Shown piece after piece: positions 5,162 to 7,071 of a DNA stretch of 7,071 bases. This DNA comes from Planctomycetaceae bacterium. Lineage in GTDB: Bacteria > Planctomycetota > Planctomycetia > Pirellulales > UBA1268. The stretch is taken from assembly GCA_002694955.1 (NCBI GenBank), contig NZNR01000070.1:9204-16274 (forward strand), written 5' to 3'. Every line of letters starts with the position of its first letter. The first letter of the stretch is position 1. A program made the translations under genes and the position numbers. A model generated the notes under the pieces. That model was not told where the DNA came from and searched no databases. It saw only the letters and a program-made list of their open reading frames with translations.

Positions 5162-7051
5162 ATGGGATTTAAAACACTTCGTCAATGCGTCGAAACTCTT
5201 CGGGGAGAAGGAGAAGTCATTGAGATTGATCACCCGATTGACCCGCACCTGGAAATAGCTGAAATTCAACGACGACTTTTTAGGTCTGGAGGCCCAGCTC
5301 TCCTATTCACATCTGCTCTGGGTACTTCACATCCAATACTTACAAATCTATACGGAACAAAGAAACGTGTTGAAAGATTATTTTCTGACACTCTTGATCG
5401 CGTACGAAGGCTAGTCGAACTAAAGATTGACCCAAAATCTGCCTTGGAGAACCCTTTACGATATTGGCGAAGCCCTCTTGACGCTCTCAGCATGATTCCG
5501 CGAAAGGTTCGTAGTGGAGGCGTCCTCAATCGTGATGTTCCCCTCGCAAGCCTTCCGGGCGTAACCGGCTGGCCGGGTGATGGTGGTCCATTCATTACGC
5601 TGCCAGCGGTCTATTCAGAACATCCGGATGCGCCCTCAATAAAGACATCGAATCTTGGCATGTATCGAGTTCAGTTGCGTGGGAATCACTACGAGGAAAA
5701 CGAAGTTGGCATGCATTATCAGATACATCGAGGAATTGGTGTGCATCATGCTGCAGCAATTGCACGAGCAGAGCCACTTAAAGTCGCCATCTTCGTTGGA
5801 GGAACGCCCGCCATGGCAGTCTCTGCAATGATGCCGTTACCAGAGGGTCTTTCTGAACTTACATTTGCCGGTGCTTTGGCAGGCCATCGCATACCAATGA
5901 TTCACCGCAAGGGACGGCCTTCTATTTATGCAGATGCTGATTTCGTTATTGAGGGCACGATCACTCCTGATCTCACAAAACCAGAGGGTCCATTTGGTGA
6001 CCACCTCGGTTACTATGCTCGGCAACATAACTTTCCAGTCATTCAAGTTGAGCATGTTTGGCAACGAGAGGATGCCATCTGGCCCGTTACAGTGGTGGGG
6101 CGTCCGCCTCAGGAAGATACGATGTTTGGCTGGCTTGTTCATGAAATCACCGGTCCTATTATTCCAACCGTACTTCCAGGAATATCCAGTATCCATGCTG
6201 TTGACGCAGCAGGTGTTCATCCACTTCTTCTGGCTGTTGGTAGCGAGCGTTATTTGCCGTGGAAGAATTCATCTCGACCGGCCGAGCTACTTACCCAGGC
6301 TTCATCTATACTCGGACAGGGGCAGCTTTCTTTGGCGAAGTACCTGTTTATAGTCAATCAGGCAGATGACCCTAACCTCGATGCTCAAAACGTACAACAA
6401 TTTTTTAGCCATCTCTTGCAACGAGTGGACTGGCGAAGGGATTGTCATTTTCATACAGAGACAACCATTGATACTCTCGATTATTCTGGCAACGGCTTTA
6501 ACAACGGATCAAAGTTAGTTGTAGCCGCCCGTGGTCAATCAGTCCGAGAACTACCAAACGAAGTCTCGGGGAACATTCAACTTCCGGCTGGTTTCTCGAA
6601 ACCCTTTGCATGCATACCCGGCGTACTTGCTGTCACAGGCCCACCCATCGAACCACGACCTTCCCTTGTTGCACCAGACGACAATGCGATTTGGAATGTA
6701 ACGAAGCAATCTCACTGGACGCGAGACATTCACCATTTCACACATTCGATTGATCAACAAGATGACCTACTTCAATGGCCACTAATCATAATTACAGATA
6801 ACAGTGAATTCACTGCAGCAACTCTGGAAAATCTGTTATGGATCACATTTACAAGATCCAATCCGGCAACTGATGTCCATGGTGTCCGAGAGACGATTTT
6901 TCAAAAACATTGGGGCTGTGCAGGGCCACTCGTCATAGATGCTCGACTCAAGCCGCATCACGCTCCACCCGTCCAAGAAGATTCTGCTGTGGAGAAAAGA
7001 ATTGATCACCTCTGCAAGAGAGGTGGTCCGCTTGCAGGAATTATCGAGTAG
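5162..7051 (+). CDS. ubiD: UbiD family (prenylated-FMN dependent) decarboxylase, long form
   Basis: UbiD enzymes remove a carboxyl group from aromatic or unsaturated acids using prenyl-FMN made by UbiX; members act in ubiquinone or menaquinone synthesis. The start at 5162 gives 629 residues. The N-terminus (GFKTLRQCVETLRGEGEVIEID) is typical. The catalytic Arg-Glu-Glu/Asp set is visible: Arg169 in NLGMYRVQ, then Glu275 and Asp280 in PEGPFGDHLGYY. The E. coli enzyme also has Asp at the last site, as I recall. The segment from GYY through QREDAIWPVTVVGRPP matches UbiD well. At 629 residues it is about 130 longer than E. coli UbiD. The extra length reflects two related C-terminal modules, about 393-459 and 540-600, a design I associate with the menaquinone-type UbiD proteins of Bacteroidetes and planctomycetes. 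A role in futalosine-pathway menaquinone synthesis is likely but unproved; no mqn or ubiX gene is in the window. It is the last gene on this side, and the 20 nt after its TAG hold nothing I recognise. Confidence 0.92.
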   Translation: MGFKTLRQCVETLRGEGEVIEIDHPIDPHLEIAEIQRRLFRSGGPALLFTSALGTSHPILTNLYGTKKRVERLFSDTLDRVRRLVELKIDPKSALENPLRYWRSPLDALSMIPRKVRSGGVLNRDVPLASLPGVTGWPGDGGPFITLPAVYSEHPDAPSIKTSNLGMYRVQLRGNHYEENEVGMHYQIHRGIGVHHAAAIARAEPLKVAIFVGGTPAMAVSAMMPLPEGLSELTFAGALAGHRIPMIHRKGRPSIYADADFVIEGTITPDLTKPEGPFGDHLGYYARQHNFPVIQVEHVWQREDAIWPVTVVGRPPQEDTMFGWLVHEITGPIIPTVLPGISSIHAVDAAGVHPLLLAVGSERYLPWKNSSRPAELLTQASSILGQGQLSLAKYLFIVNQADDPNLDAQNVQQFFSHLLQRVDWRRDCHFHTETTIDTLDYSGNGFNNGSKLVVAARGQSVRELPNEVSGNIQLPAGFSKPFACIPGVLAVTGPPIEPRPSLVAPDDNAIWNVTKQSHWTRDIHHFTHSIDQQDDLLQWPLIIITDNSEFTAATLENLLWITFTRSNPATDVHGVRETIFQKHWGCAGPLVIDARLKPHHAPPVQEDSAVEKRIDHLCKRGGPLAGIIE

Positions 7052-7071
7052 ATTTACTAAAGGCCCAAGAA

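Noticed and set aside
5928..6353. A 141-codon plus-strand frame inside ubiD
   Set aside because: It lies fully within the most conserved part of ubiD in another frame, and its sequence is unlike any family I know.

Overview
The window looks like bacterial chromosome with ordinary housekeeping content, and most plausibly comes from a planctomycete. That assignment is an inference with moderate confidence. It rests on a full-length topoisomerase VI A subunit (archaeal type, rare in bacteria, and as far as I recall found in Planctomycetota), a long UbiD decarboxylase of about 630 residues, weak or absent Shine-Dalgarno sites in front of several genes, and monocistronic genes that often switch strand. 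By eye, GC is in the high 40s percent in genes and lower between them. There are no insertion sequences, CRISPR arrays, phage genes or rRNA.

Layout from left to right. A 5'-truncated DegT/DnrJ/EryC1/StrS sugar aminotransferase gene (+, 1-1062) is probably the edge of a surface-sugar locus to the left. It converges on top6A (-, 1117-2259), which keeps the catalytic tyrosine and all Toprim acidic residues but has no top6B partner here. Upstream of top6A on the same strand lie a 103-residue helical protein of unknown function (-, 2396-2707) and, 23 nt before that, a tRNA-His(GTG) gene (-, 2731-2805). The tRNA is preceded by a stretch rich in inverted repeats.

Next is a free-standing acyltransferase domain of the 2-oxoacid dehydrogenase E2 type (+, 2980-3765) with no lipoyl or E3-binding domain. 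Its last 80 nt overlap, tail to tail, the 3' end of rarA (-, 3686-5053), the AAA+ ATPase of stalled-fork processing. A 108-bp divergent spacer separates rarA from a ubiD-family decarboxylase (+, 5162-7051) that may act in quinone synthesis and carries two copies of a C-terminal module.

The genes do not form one pathway. The only loose theme is DNA maintenance: top6A and rarA sit within 3 kb of each other but are separated by other genes. I see no convincing new multi-gene system. The points most worth following are the orphan top6A with its unknown small neighbour, the stand-alone E2 acyltransferase, the acceptor-stem mismatch in tRNA-His, and the 80-nt antisense gene overlap.
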